A stretch of DNA of 64,000 nt from Brachionus rotundiformis (Eukaryota; Rotifera; Eurotatoria; Ploima; Brachionidae): positions 616,890-680,889 of the forward strand of contig JAESIW010000118.1 of NCBI GenBank assembly GCA_016802295.1, given 5' to 3'. Under the pieces are notes generated by a model, which saw only the letters and a program-made list of their open reading frames with translations, was not told the origin of the DNA and did no database searches. Positions 32,795 to 46,308 of the stretch are shown here, piece after piece. The position numbers and the translations under genes were made by a program. Position 1 is the stretch's first letter. Every line of letters starts with the position of its first letter.

Positions 32795-34384
32795 TCAACT
32801 TAGACCAAAGAGTGAAAATGAGTTTGCGTACGCCATTGGTTTGATTTTTGGATGATCGACAGCTTCGTATGTAATAAATTTTGGAGTTAAATCATTACCT
32901 TTTATGTTTATAAATGCTCCTTTGTTTCCCATAGTATCACAATAATTTGGTGCAGAAAATACCGTTATACATTTTCCATTATGCATTACTTCATATCCTT
33001 CTTGTTTAACTTCATGACTTCGAATGATATATTCAAGATTATTTTTTTCTAAAAATCTATAGGTAACATCAGGTCCAAATTGAATTCCTACTCCCCTCTT
33101 GCTTGGTGATCTTCCCTCAGTATATTGTGGATCTGACCACATCAAATCACACATTAATCCCTCTTCTGGAGGTTGCTTGTTTCTATCTATCGAACGGATA
33201 TCATCCAAAGTTATATCGTCTTTGGAAAATAATCCTCCATGCATAACAAAAACCTTCGAATTAATTAGATGACATAAAGGTAAAAGATTAAAAATTTCGG
33301 TAAATATATTAAACATTTGTAACGAATATTTTGATTTCACTTCACCTTCGAAACCATACATTTGATTCATGTTCAAGCTTTCATGATTACCTCTTGCTAA
33401 AAATAGATACTCTGGGTATACTAATTTTAAAGAAAATAGAGTGAATATAACTTCAACGCTAAAAGAACCCCTGTCAACAAAATCTCCATTAAATAGAAAA
33501 CTAGATTTTTTTAAAAAATATTAGAATATATTATTATTAGAATTTTTAATCATAAGATCTTACGCATTATGCTCATTTGGTAAACCATTTATTTCAAAAA
33601 TATTTAGCAAATCATAAAATTGTCCATGAATATCGCCGCAAATTGTAAATTTTCTATCTGCTGCAACATTTATTTCGACAAGAGTAGGTGTTTTTTTTAG
33701 CATTTCATGAATTTGAAATAATATTTCGTAAGCATATTTTTTATGAAGAACCTTTTGTTGCTTGTAATATTCAATAAGTTCTAAAACAAATTCAATAGTA
33801 ATTTTGTTTGAGTCAAATTTTGGACCAATGTATTCAGCTTCAGTATTTGATTCCCTTAATGCTTCAATATCTATTTGGTCCCAAGCAGATTTTTTCAATA
33901 AAGAATCATCGATTGCTATTGCTCTTTCAAAAGCAATTTTTTTGTGAATTTTTTCACACTCTCTAAACTTTTGCAAAGCATCCTTATCATTCGGTCTGGT
34001 CTTAACAACAAATTCATAATCTTTTAATGCAAGCTTGAATTTTCCTAAAGCTAAATTTGCTGAAGCACGTCTATAATAGCCTTTCACATATTTTGCATCT
34101 AATTCAATTGATTTATTAGCATCAGACAATGCATATCCATAAAATTCAGATTTGAGATAAGCAAAACTTCGATTCCCATAATAAGAAGCCTCATTTGGTC
34201 TATTATTAATTGCCAAAGAATAGCTTTCAATAGCTTTTGAAAACTGTAATTCTTTGAAATATTGGTTTCCTTGATCTTTGAAAAATTCAGCCTTTTGTAT
34301 ATCATCTGATGCATTTTCTTTTATTTCCAATGAGCTCTTTGATAGCATTGAAGTTACAGTATCGTTTACGCTTTCAGAACTCAT
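32795..34384 (-). CDS. PPP5C: Serine/threonine protein phosphatase 5
   Basis: Phosphatase with an N-terminal TPR domain that binds Hsp90 and autoinhibits the catalytic domain. Two exons, 34384-33564 and 33500-32795, separated by a 63-base GT-AG intron, about 508 residues (human 499). TPR region at about residues 30-135 (FFKDQGNQYFKELQFSKAI, then YYGNRSFAYLK). The catalytic domain shows all metal and phosphate motifs: CGDIHGQFYDL, NGDFVDRGSFSVE, ARGNHESLNMNQ, MHGGLF, RSHEVKQEGYE and SAPNYCDTMGNKGA. The C-terminal segment IKPMAYANSFSLFG matches the autoinhibitory helix of PP5. The intron splits the codon just before the GDFVDRG motif. Confidence 0.96.
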
Positions 34385-34662
34385 TCTTTAGTTAAATTTA
34401 AAAAAAAGAAAATTTAAAAAAAAGAAATTCAAAGGATTATATTATTGAAAAATATTAATTGTGCAGCTAAATTTTAAAATAAAAAAAAAAAGAATAAAAA
34501 TTAAAAGCAACTTGTTTTTTTTTTGTCTTATTTATAAAATGAACAACTTTTAAAACTAGCACTTTAAAAATAAAAAATTCTAAAACTATTAATAAAAAAT
34601 AAGTTAAAATACATGATTTATTTTTTAAAAATGTGGATTTTTAATTTTATGAATTTAAAATT

Positions 34663-37080
34663 TCAAAAAAAATTTTCTTTATATTTAGAAATAATTTCAT
34701 CTCTTTCCTTAAGCTCTTTTTCTTTCTGAATTAAAATGCTTCTAAGTTGTTCGATTTCTTTTTGTTTTTTTTCAAGAAGTGTCTGTAAAAATTCAATTAT
34801 CTTATACAAACAAAAATCAAATTTAAAGCAAAAAATTGAAAAAGATTTTAAAATTTTATTACTTGATCTTTCGTCATAAACAATTCACTATTTAACAAAT
34901 TTTCCGCAGATGGTCTTTCGTTTGGCTTTAAACTTACCATATTTTTAATTAATGAACACTTACATTGAAAATTTAAAATTAAATTTTTCTATAATAAAAT
35001 TAAGCTTTCTACCTCATTGTTATGTTCTTTTTCCATTTCATGTGGAAATTTTTGATTTTTTTTTAGATCTCCAATTAAAGAAATCTTTTCCATTTCCGTA
35101 TTAAATGGATAAAATAACTCAAAAAGTATAATACCTAGACTGTAAATATCGGCCTATAAATTTTTTATCAATCAAACAATTTTAATCCTAAAGTTTTTTT
35201 AGATACTTTTATATCATATGATTTTCCATTTAGCTGTTCAGGCGATGCATATAATGTCGTACCAACTCCTTTTGTATGATCAATGCAATTTTTTATTGAA
35301 TTTTTTTTATCTTCTATAAAATTTGAATATTTTTTTCTGATTACACTAAATAAATAACAAAAAATTTACGCTCTTTTGTTGAATTAAGCTTGTCCATACA
35401 GGCTAAACCAAAATCTCCAATTTTTATTTGCATAACTTCTTTAATCAAAAAAATATTTCCTGGCTTTAAGTCTCTATGAATGATTTGTTTAGAATGTAAA
35501 TACTGAACACCGCAAAGAATTTGGCCAAAAATTTTTAGATTTAATTCTGAATTTATGGTTGACTTTTTCAGAAAAATAGACTCATTTCTTGAATTCAACC
35601 ATTCTTTTAGAGTCAAATCACATAATTTCATTTGTATATATAGTACAATACTTATTTTATTCAAATCGTTGATATGTTCATTTTTATTGTAGTTTTCTTC
35701 TAAAGAACTTAATGATTTTTTTGTAGAATTGCTTGCATATATTTTATCATTGTTTGAATAATCAATTTCTTTGATGTTTTCATTTTTATTAGAGAATTCA
35801 CAATCGTTTGATTGAATGGAGGATTCCAAGTTATGAGAAAAACTTTTTAAGTCGTTTTGATAACTGTCAGAATTATCTTTATTGATTTCACTTAATTTTT
35901 CAGTATAATCTAGTTCAAACCAAGAGCTGTTATAATTTACTATATTTTCATGATCAAGTGTAGAAAATAATTCAGTTTCTCGAATCACTCTTTCACAGAA
36001 AGATTTATCAGTATTTTTGAAATAAATTTTTTTGATTGCATACATTTTTTGATCAATAATGTTTTTAGCTTTAAAAACAGAACCAAATCCACCAGATCCA
36101 AGCTTTTGAATTTCCACGAAGTCAGTTCTATATCGAGACAATTTATAAAAATTCGTTAGTTGATTTGAAATATATTGTTCTTTTAAATTTGAATTCTTCA
36201 AATTTGTTATTTGCTTAAAGTTTTTGCTACTTATGTTTTCGATTAACGATTCTTTTCTTGATCTTTCATCAAGATATGATATTTGAATTGGAATGGTTCT
36301 ATTAAAAATTGCATACAAAAATTTAAGGTATTCAAAACGAATAGGACGCAAAAAATCAGATGTAGTTAGGGGATCAAATAGTCCTATTTGGACAAGTTGT
36401 TTACAAACATCTTTAAAAAATTTAAAATGATAAGTATAACTAATTTACTTTTTGATTGTTATATAAACTTTAGAAATAATTTGAATTAATATTTAAAAAA
36501 TTAGCTATTTACAAATATTTTTTTAATGGCTATTTAATATAATTTAGAAAAAAAGAACAGAAATTTATAATAGATATTGATAAAATACAAATTAATTCAA
36601 ACCTCAAACTTTTAATGTTGATTTTGAATTCATTCGATTGGAAGAAAACGATATACAGAATAATTAGAAATGAAAAAATTTAATTGATTAAATAAAACTT
36701 AGATTAAATATACGGAAAAAATTATTATTTAAATTACAAAATTAATATTTTTATTTTTAAATAATAAAAATAACAAAATTCGACTTACCATCAAAGTTAT
36801 ACTTAAAAGTATTTTGTTTATTTGAGTTGAGCAAACCACAAATGAATTCAACCATGGCTATTAATAATAATTGATTTGAAAGAAATTTTTTCTTAGAATT
36901 TTTGAAAATTTTTCTAATTAAATTTGGATCAAATTCAATATTTCCTTTCTTACTAAATTCTTTTTTCAAATCATTTTCGAGGTTAAATTGAACAATTTCG
37001 AGATTTTGTTTCTCAATTTCAAATGAGGGTGAATCTTCAGAATCATTATTTTTAAATATTACCAATTGTTTTTTATCCAT
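34663..37080 (-). CDS. EIF2AK1: eIF2-alpha kinase, HRI type
   Basis: Stress kinase that phosphorylates translation factor eIF2alpha; HRI in vertebrates responds to haem and mitochondrial stress. Six exons: 37080-36789, 36410-35370, 35313-35207, 35153-35013, 34958-34863 and 34782-34663, GT-AG, all phases closing to about 598 residues. The N-terminal SNQLLLIAMVEFICGLL matches HRI rather than PERK, GCN2 or PKR. Kinase motifs: LGSGGFGSVFKA, YAIKKIYF (ATP lysine), IHRDLKPGNIFL, IGDFGLACMD and GTTLYASPEQLNGKSYD. A kinase insert of roughly 100 low-complexity residues lies between the two lobes, as in eIF2alpha kinases. The C-terminal coiled coil TLLEKKQKEIEQLRS also matches HRI. The large intron 36411-36788 separates the N-terminal exon. 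Confidence 0.92.
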
Positions 37081-37255
37081 TTTTGTAAAAATGATCTATC
37101 TTTTAAAAATTCTTATCTAAATTTATTAAAACAAACAAATCTAAATTTTAAAAATGGTGATAATTTTTTTCGAAAATTATTTTGTTTTAATAAATGTTGT
37201 TCGAGAAATTACTCTCGATTTAAAACTAATAAAAAAAAAATTTTTTAAACAAGAT

Positions 37256-37832
37256 TTAATTAATTTTCTTGGAATCTCTACATTCATAAAATTTGAATTT
37301 TTCACAATTTCTGTATTTTAATTCCATTGATTGAATGTTCCAACTTAAAAATTCAAATAAAATAGAATGAATTTTCAAAATTTTTTAAAAATTATTTTTT
37401 TAGTCCACTTATATTTTTTTAATTTAATTCCTTAAATTTGTTTTTAAAAAAATAATTGTTCAAATCTTACATATTTTCTTCTTTAATTGCATAAACGAAT
37501 ACATCCGCTGATGAATATTTTCCAACTAATTGAATTTTTAATCTTGCGCTATTAGCATCTTGGAAATTAAAAGAATCTGAAATATCTAATTTATTAACTC
37601 TGACTGGTTCTCCAAGTCTTTCCATTGCAGGTTTGTAACCTTTTATAAGATTAATAGCTTGAGGATAATAACTTTGTTCACAATAATTTTCTATAACATA
37701 AATTTAATCTTAAAAATATAAATTCAAAATAAATTAAATTATACTTCTAATCTTATTTTGCAGTAAGAAGCCCATTCCAAATACTGGAAAAGAGAGCGCA
37801 ATGGCGATCTTTCCAAGAGTTTTGGTTTTCAT
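37256..37832 (-). CDS. COA1: COA1-like mitochondrial assembly factor
   Basis: Small protein resembling cytochrome c oxidase assembly factor 1 (COA1/MITRAC15), an inner-membrane protein assisting complex IV and complex I assembly. Three exons, 37832-37745, 37690-37471 and 37343-37256, GT-AG with matching phase, 131 residues. The N terminus has a single hydrophobic segment (IAIALSFPVFGMGFLLQ) followed by basic residues. Then come YYPQAINLIKGYKPAMERLG and EPVRVNKLDI, which fit the COA1 ALGPPL block, and SARLKIQLVG and VFVYAIKEEN, matching the DAKLKIPVSG and LLYVH blocks. The last exon reads WNIQSMELKYRNCEKFKFYE. The related Tim21 fold cannot be excluded. Confidence 0.65.
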
Positions 37833-39183
37833 GTTTTTTTACTTGAAAATATTTAATAAAAAGAGTTTAGAAATTATAGTATACAATGAAAATAATCATG
37901 CTTATGTTAAATTTATGTATGAATTTTTTTCTTTTCATGTTATTTATATTAAATTAAGATCCATAATACTTTTCCACCACAAAACGAGTAAAATTTACCA
38001 CAAATTAATATAATTCATCTAGTAAATTGTATAAAATCAGCACTTTTTTTAATTTCGTAACTAATATATTTTATTCGTATTTATATCATAACTCATCTGA
38101 TTTAAAAATGACTAAATTATAAAAAATAAAAAAAAGATTCTTTGGTCAATGTTTCATAATTTTTTTATTTTTGATTGGTCACCTCGTTTACGTTTTTTGC
38201 TAAATTAAGTAATTATTATCAGGATGTCCATTCCAATATTATCGGAAATAATTTGTTTTTGTTTAATTGTTTTTTCTAAGTGGATTTGGTCACTTTTATG
38301 GTTTTATCTTAAATTAGTAGGAATTTATTTTTTTACTTTTTTTGTGAATTGTGATATGTTTGTATTCAAACATCTAAATTAGTTTAAAAAGATTCTTTTT
38401 TAATATAGGAAAGAATATTTTGCTTTTTATCAAAATATATCAATGGCCTTTTGAAATCGGTTACGCAAATTTTAAAAGGATACAAAAATTTTCCAGTTTG
38501 ATAAAGCAAAAATTTAAGATTCTTAATAAGATTCGTTTTTTTTAATTATTCTCGCTTATTTATCATTTTTGATTCTTAAATACCTCATATTTGTTTTTCG
38601 CAGGCTAAATATTATGTAATTCCAATCAAAGTTCAAATGTTTATTATAAATGAGATTCACACTATTAGGAATATTTTGGTAAAACTCTTCAAATTCAGCA
38701 AAATTTAAATTTGGAAAAATATGGCTGTGGTGCGTTTTGTAGACATTTTACATATCTTTAAGAGACTTAAGCTATTGATGCAATTCTGTATGTTGTACTA
38801 TTTAGAATTTACAGAGCAATTATTATAAGTTATTTTTTTGGCTACAAAAGCATTTTTGTTTAAAAAAAAATCATTTTAGCATTAATGATGAAAAATCTTT
38901 ATTATCGTATAACTGATTTTTTTAATATTTAAAAAATAAAAAATATAATAAGATATTAATATTAAACTAGCGTAAGCGTATTCGAGTTAAAATTTATTTA
39001 GTTTAGCCTAATTATTTTCTAATTCACTAGTTTTTTTTACAAATTAAAATGATGTCTTCTTTTTTAAATTTTGATAAATAAAATACAGACATTTGATCAC
39101 TTATTTATAAAATATGAATATTTTTTTATTTCATGATATTTAATTTATTCACAAAAATTGCTTGTAGATTCTTCGATTTTTAT
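37833..39183. other. Intergenic spacer
   Basis: About 1.35 kb of AT-rich DNA without a recognised exon, RNA gene or repeat. It separates the COA1-like start from the MYPT stop. Confidence 0.4.
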
Positions 39184-42100
39184 CTATTTCGACAATTTGC
39201 TTATAACTCGAATTAATGCTGCATTTTCCTCTTTTAATCGATTATTATCTAGTTTCAAATTTTCAATTTTCTAAAAAATAGATTAAATAAGGAAAAAAAT
39301 ATTAATTTAAGTAACATACTTTAACTTCTTCTTCAAGTTCAGATATTCTTCTATCAATTGCTCTTTTTTCTCTCTTATCCAATGTTCCTAAGTCATTCGT
39401 TGTATTTTTCTTAAAATTTACGTAAATAAATTTAACCCAGTAAAAGTTTAATTTTGTACTTTATTTTGATCTTCCAGTTCTTTTTGAAGTTTTGAAATTG
39501 TTTGATTCAGTTTTTCATTCTCTTTTTTAACCAATTCATAAGCAGCCTTAAATAATATTTTTCAAATTGAACAATATTTAAATTATTAGCGAAAAAATTA
39601 TTTTATTACCTGATAATCTTTAATAAATTCTTCTTTATTTTGCTCTTGTCTACATTCTTTTTTCGGAGAATCGGTCTGAAACGAATTGTCAGTAATTGTT
39701 GACGAAACACACCGTCTCTCAGTTGAAGGAACTTGCGAAGCACTTCTTTTAATTCCAGGACGATTACTATTTAAATTTAAAAAAGAATAATTTTCTCCGA
39801 TGGAATCATTTTGACCGAATCTATTAGTTATTCTTGTAGAAAATTGACTATCATTTTTTTTTGAATTTTTTTTTAAATGCGAATCGTCAAACGAATGAGA
39901 GTCGTCTAAATCATCTTCATTTTTTTCTTTAAACTCTATTTCGCACTTTTCTTCATTCCAGATCAGCTTATTAATCTTTTTTATACCTGAATCATTTATC
40001 TCCTCTGGAAATAAGTTAAAAATTGCTCGGTTTCTTATTCTTCGATTTGCTTGTGTTGAATTACTGTCAGAAAAGCCTTTCGACTTTTCGATTACATCTA
40101 AGAGTTTATCTGTTTCTATGTCATTCGCTATTATGTTATCTTTATCGGAGGGTTCTGTTTGACTCAAAGCGCCTAAATTCGAATTTGATATGTTTGTTTT
40201 TATCGTTTCTCCAAATAAAGATGAAAGACTTGAAACACCATGTTGACTAATAGGAGGAGAATTTATTGGCACTGTTGTAAGAACATTTGTTGGACTATTT
40301 GATTTACTTATTGAGTCCTTAAGACATACATTTTCATTCTGAATTATCGGTGAGTTTGGCTGGGCTTGATTATTTCCTTTGATTGTTGCTTCGGCACTTT
40401 TTATATCTTCATAAGAAACAGCTTGAGTTGATCTACGAAAATGTCGTTCTAATTTTGCTTTCTGTTTTCGTATTAATTCTGCCTGCTCATCTTTTGAAGC
40501 TATTGGTGCTGTTGAATATCTTCGACTTGTGGGACTTGACAATTCATTTAAAGAATCTCCTGACACGATTGAATTGGGTGAACTATTTTGATTTAATGAA
40601 ACATTTGATCCTAAAACTATCCTTCGTTTGTACGTAGAATTATCATTTGATCCACCATTACCCCATCTGTAAATTTAAAAATATATTTTCAAGTTTTAAA
40701 ATAATTAATGGTTAAGAGTACCTCTTTTCAAAAAATGGACGGTTATTATTATTAGTAGAGGTAGATAAATTAATTGAATTTCCAGTGAATGTTTGATTAG
40801 TTGTGCTATTAGAGTTTGAATTTGAATTAGTTTGTGTTTTGCTTAAATTAGGGGAACATTTATTTTCAGAAAGTAATATGGAGTTGCAGCATTCTTTAGA
40901 TTTTTCATTATTACTGATAGTATCAGAACTATAAGAAAATATAAGAAATAATTAATTTTTGTTAAAATTTCAGCTTTAAAAAATAAATAATGAAACAACA
41001 ATAACTTAGTGTTGAGAATATTAAAAGAAAAAATATTTGTTATAATTTTTGAATAAGAAAATTACAAAATTGTTTTTCATGCTCGTTAAAATAATTAAAA
41101 TATATTTAAATATTTCTATTTATAATTAATAAAATTTATTACCTTATTTGTTTGTCATTTAATTCTCCCTTTTTAATACAAAAATATTAGTTTTAAAATT
41201 TTAAATGCGTGAATTACCATATTATTGACGATAATTCACGCATAATTAAATTTTTTTGTTTTGATGAAAATTGTTTTAAAAATTCGTTCACCTTGTCCTT
41301 TATAGATAAAAATTAAAATAAATTTATGATACTTTTCAAAATTGTTACTTCATCAATTTTTTGTTTAATAGATGCGCTCAAGCTTTTAAGATTTTCATGA
41401 AGACCGTTTTTTTGTTTGAGATTGTTTGCAGCATTTATTGGATTGATATTTAATTTATCATTCTGATCCTGTTTATCTTGACTCATATTTTCTTTTTCCT
41501 CATCGGCTTTGGTTTCTATTAAAATTTGATTGAAAAATTTTAAAAAGAATAAAATTGTTTTTGATTGAATACCATTTTCTTTATCATACAGATCAAATTT
41601 TGGTTTAGTTTTATTCGGCAAGGGTGATAGTAAAATTTTTTCTTGTTTTTTTTCTCGATCACTCAATACAGATTTTGCTTCATTAGACAACCGACTAATA
41701 GAAGACTTGGAATTATCATCAGACTGACGACGAAGTCGATTTGAAATCGATTCTCCTAATATTAAATGATTGTTCACCGATTTTAATTCCAATTTTGCCT
41801 GATTGGTGTTTTTTTGAATAGTCTTTAGTTTTGTGGCCATTTCTTCTCGACAAACATCAAAAGGCGTTTGTCCCTTATATTAAAAAAAAATTATATATCT
41901 ACGACAAAAATAAAAGTATACTGAAAAGGTTTTAGCTTCAAAATCAGCACCGTTTTCAGCAAGAATACGACATGCGTCTTCTTGCTCCCAGTGTGCAGCA
42001 GCATGAAGTGGGGTCCACCCATCTTTATCTAGTTCATTTATAGCCGCCCCTGATTGAATTAATAATCTTTAAAAATTCATTTAATTTTTGATAATAAGAT

Positions 42101-42783
42101 CTTCTTTAATTAACTCTTTACTGTAACACTCCTAAATAGCCTTTTGAAGCAGATACGTGCAGAGGAGTTGCTCCTGATTTTTGGTGAATTTTGTCTTTAA
42201 AATTCATTTGTTTTGCATCTTCAAACATAATCAGTTCTTCTTTTTGTTTTTCATATTTTGCATCAATTGATTGCCTGTTCATTTCTTCTTCAAGATATTC
42301 TTTAATATTTGTGTTCGTTTCATCACAAAGATCTATTGGGAGGTCGCTATCAAAATTACAGACATCAAGTCGAGCATTTGACTGAATCAAATATTTAATA
42401 ACTTCTAAATTTCCACCGCTTACAGCAGCATGTAAAGGAGTCCAACCTTCATTGTCTTGGGCATTTATATCCACATTATTTTCTACTAAAAATTTTACCA
42501 TTTCTAAATTAGCGTCTATGCACGCCTGGTGCAATGCAGTCAAACCATCTACATTAGTTGTATTTATGTTTACACCCAATTTTAAATGCTGCTTTACTTC
42601 TTCAGTATCACCACTACCACAAGCTGCTAAAAATGTACAGCTTTTTGGAAACTTAACTCTGGATTCTTTTTTTACTTGAACCATATCAACGTTTGTTGAC
42701 TCCTTCATTTCGCTTTCTTTCCATCTTTTTATTTGTTCTTCGCGTTTTTTCTGTTTTTGCATATTTGCCTCGTCTAAGTACAT
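39184..42783 (-). CDS. PPP1R12: Protein phosphatase 1 regulatory subunit 12 (MYPT)
   Basis: Targeting subunit that directs PP1 to myosin light chain and is inhibited by ROCK phosphorylation. About ten exons. The first (42783-42122) has the PP1-docking RVKF (ESRVKFPKS) and ankyrin repeats (DGLTALHQACID, EGWTPLHAAVSGG). The second (about 42062-41929) has DGWTPLHAAAHWEQEDA. The third starts GQTPFDVCREEMATKLK. The middle is low complexity. The 40566-39598 segment carries ERHFRRSTQAVSYEDIKSAE, matching the vertebrate ROCK inhibitory site RRSTQGV, so this threonine is conserved. The C terminus is built from short exons reading AAYELVKKENEKLNQTI, KREKRAIDRRISELEEEVK and ENAALIRVISKLSK, the MYPT coiled coil, ending in TAG at 39184-39186. 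One 57-base intron (near 41573-41517) leaves the frame open if retained, and a 6-base exon may exist near 41293. Confidence 0.9.
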
Positions 42784-43957
42784 TTTTAAATTTTGATTAA
42801 TATTGTGTCATATTAGAAAAATAATAATTACAATCTAAATATTTAATTAAAAATTAATTCGAGAATGCAAAACTTAATTCTTCAAAATAACCATTAAAAA
42901 TATTTAAAATATATCACTGAATCAAAAACATAAAAATCATATTTTCCTATTATAATTAATATCTTAAATTTTTAGCTCTTTATTTATTATTCTAAATTAA
43001 ACTTACATAACTTATTTATTCATATTTATCAAAACAAACAATTATTTCAAAAATTTAAAAAAGTAATCAATTTTAATATTTAAATTTATTTTTAAAAATT
43101 AAACATTAGGAATATAAAAGTGATGATTTCTAACATGATATTTTTTTTAATTTTTGCTATCTATCTAAATTAATCATTTCACTTTTTAAATTAAACAATT
43201 TCATTATCTATAATTTATTTTTGATACTCTAAATTATAATATTAAAATTCTAATCTTAGATAAAAATAATTAAAAAAAGAAAATTAAAAATATAAAAACA
43301 GAATTTTATTTTTGATTTTAAATGAAGTTATTGGTATTAGTATATTTTGATGTATTTGATGTATGATTAAAATATTCAATTTAAACAAATGAAAAATAAA
43401 ATAATAATTTAACCGTAAAAAAACTCTTTGTTTGGAATTTTTTTTTAAATAGAATAAAAATAAACCAACAATCTTGATTTTTTTATTGCCAAATATAAAA
43501 TTAAAAGCGGTAATCAATTGATTTATGTTAGAATGAATAAACAAAACTTTGAGATTAATATAATTATTCAGGTTATATAAATTATGATAAATATTTAAAA
43601 CTTAAAAGTAGCGATACCAAATAGATAATCTAGATATAATTATAATCTTTTAATTGAATTTTTAGCTCTTTCCTTATTAGTTCTTTTATTAAACAAAACT
43701 ATACATTCTGGATAATTTTAAATAATTTAAGAAGCTTTTGTAATTTCAAACAGATTTAGTTGAAAAAAAATTTTTTTTGTCTTCTTCTCCAATAAGACAA
43801 AAACCAAGAACAATAAAGTAATTTCTTACTTTTTATTGTTTATTAAAGAAGAAGATCAAACAAATTTAAAAATATTTTATTTTAAAAGATAATAGATTAA
43901 CTTTTTGTATCTAAACACTAATAAAAAATAAATCAACTAAAACAAGTTTTTTAATTC
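42784..43957. other. Intergenic spacer
   Basis: Very AT-rich. A minus-strand open stretch at 43544-43284 has the composition of random AT DNA and is not called. Contains the 5' region of MYPT and the 3' region of the MATE gene. Confidence 0.4.
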
Positions 43958-46308
43958 TCATCCATTTAAATCAGTCAATTTTTCTTTACGATCAACTATC
44001 ACAAACGTAAATCTAGAAAATACCAATCCAAGAAAAGTCAATACAACAACTAAAATACATAATGTTTTTTTTAACAAAACAACTTTAAACTTATTTCCTT
44101 TTTTTTGTAACAAAGGTGTTTCTAACGTAATATCTTGATCATTAATAGAATTTGCATTAATCATCATTGATTCTGTTTCAGATTTTACTGATAAGTTAAA
44201 GGCATTTTCAGCCTTTTTTGACCAGTTAATCAAACCAATAAAAGAAATCTGTAGACCAATTAAAATTGTTGCTCCTACTAAATAACCGATCCAATAACCC
44301 AACACATGATATTGGGTTTTTAGCATTAAAATTATCCCAAGTGGAATTCCGAATAAATACAAACTAACTAAAACCATAATAAACCCATAAAGCTGAGCTC
44401 CCATTGCTTTTAAAACTCCACCACCAATGCCCTTATATATAATTTAAAATTACCGAATAAGTCATTTGAAAAATACCTGTAAGGCGTCCATTAAATGAGC
44501 AAATGATAAGAATTTGAGGAGATTTGCTGCTTCATCAATTATAATTCTATTAATAATTTAATCAAAAATATTTCTTAAAGATTTCTATATTTACTGTTCA
44601 TTGGTAAATGCAGTTGGGATAATTTTTGATGAAAAAAAAATAATCAAGCATGTTAAAAATGATGCAAAAGCTAATAAAAATAAATTTTAGTTCATAACTT
44701 GTTTACAAATTTTACTTCCAAGCGTGTAAGCCACTTTACAACAATTTTTTGCCAATTCTGGAGAATTCTCTCCTAAAAGCTAAAAAAGATAATCTTGTAA
44801 AAATTTAAAAATATTAATCTCTAGTTTTTTTCCTCAAAATAAATAAACTAGAATTTAAAATTGACTTTTTAAAATTACCTGACCGACTCTAATATTTGCA
44901 CTTATAGCTGATTTTTATATCTTTATTATTCTTGATTTAAAAATAATTTTTTAAAATCTTACAAATTCCTAATGGTATCTTAATAAAAAAATAAAAAAAA
45001 TTAAGTAAGATTAAATAATTTTTTTATTTGCATACCATAAATGCGATGTAGGTTGTTTGAATTCCAATCGACATAACTGATATTCCTTCTCTACCAAGAT
45101 TTCCTATTAAGATTTTTAATAAATAATCTTTTTGGAAATTAACGCAAAAACAAAAAAAAACGAAAAAATATACCTGAAGCAATTACTCCTATCTCAAAAT
45201 TTGCTAAACCAAAAAATAACATGGCGAATCCAGGAATAGCAAGTTTTAGATATTCGGTCCAATCAAATAAGCATTCTTTTGACCAACCAGACCAAGTCAT
45301 AATATACATTTTTGTATAAACAATATAAATAACAACTAACACAAGAATTAATAAATTTGATAGAACAACGCTCAAAGCTGCACCGCTATAATTTTTAAAA
45401 TAAAAATCAAATTCTTTTAATTTAAATAAAATTACATAACTCCGTAGTTAAACCGAATTACGAGAAAATAATGAAGTAATGCATCAAAAAAATTTGCCAA
45501 AATATTGATAGTCAAAATAGGATAAAAAATATTCTTAAATCTAATTGTAAAATATTTTTGATAATCATTCAAATCTTACTTGTGACAAAACATATCTTTG
45601 AAGAACTACATGAAAACTATAAAACTGAAATCAAGAAAATAAATATACTGAAATAAAATTATTTTAATGACTTAACAATTATTCCAGGTAAATATGTGAT
45701 AATATATTGATCAGCAAGCCTAAAAATATATAAATTTAAACAATTAAAAACCTCTTTTTTTAAGATTAAAATAATATTTACTCTATAACTTCTTCTTCTG
45801 TTACAAAAAACTTCATAAGATTTTTAACATTTAACAAGATTCCAGATGTTGGAAAGCATGATAAAAATGAAATGATCAAACCTTTTTGCAAAACTAACCC
45901 TACTTTTTTTTTATTAAAACTGCCGAATATCTTAATAATAAAGACAAAAGTAAATTTCAATTAAATATTATATTTTGAATAAATTTTAACTTGGGGTAAA
46001 AGAGTATCACATGCACTACATAATCCAACTAGAACTGAAAATGAACCAATATTAATAAAAGTGTTTGCGATTGTAACAGCAGCAAGTTCACTAGATCCAA
46101 TGTGTCCACAAAAAAAAAGACTTATAATTGGAAGAAAAGTCTGACTTATCTGATTTAATATTAACGGTATTGCACTAAAAAGAAGGACTTTAAAATCATA
46201 TTTGAATCCATACGGAAAAATTCTGGCTATTTCTTTGTTAAAGATATTCGTTAACTTTCTTTTTGAAGTCGATGACTCTTTTTCTTCATCAATCTCGTAG
46301 TTATACAT
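43958..46308 (-). CDS. MATE family transporter (SLC47-like)
   Basis: Multidrug and toxin extrusion transporter, a multipass membrane protein exchanging organic cations for protons. About ten short exons separated by introns of 45-100 bases. The first (46308-45981) gives a cytosolic N terminus, then LLFSAIPLILNQISQTFLPI, CGHIGSSELAAVTIANTFIN and GLCSACDTLLPQ, the classic first MATE block. Later exons encode YVLSQNIFKSTVN-like, GAALSVVLSNLLILVLVV, FLDWTEYLKLAIPG-type, GREGISVMSIGIQTTYIAFM, SISANIRVGQLLGENSPELA, TAFTNEQ and LMDALQGIGGGVLKAMGAQ. The final exon ends after a last membrane segment and TGA at 43958. One exon is only 16 bases (IPLGI). Read through unspliced, the region at about 44700 shows a TAA that disappears when a 45-base GT-AG intron is removed. 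Confidence 0.85.

Noticed and set aside
43284..43544. Minus-strand ORF between MYPT and MATE
   Set aside because: Phenylalanine/isoleucine/asparagine-rich random AT translation without any family feature.
44690..44720. Premature stop making the MATE gene a pseudogene
   Set aside because: The TAA lies within a 45-base GT-AG intron whose removal restores the conserved frame.
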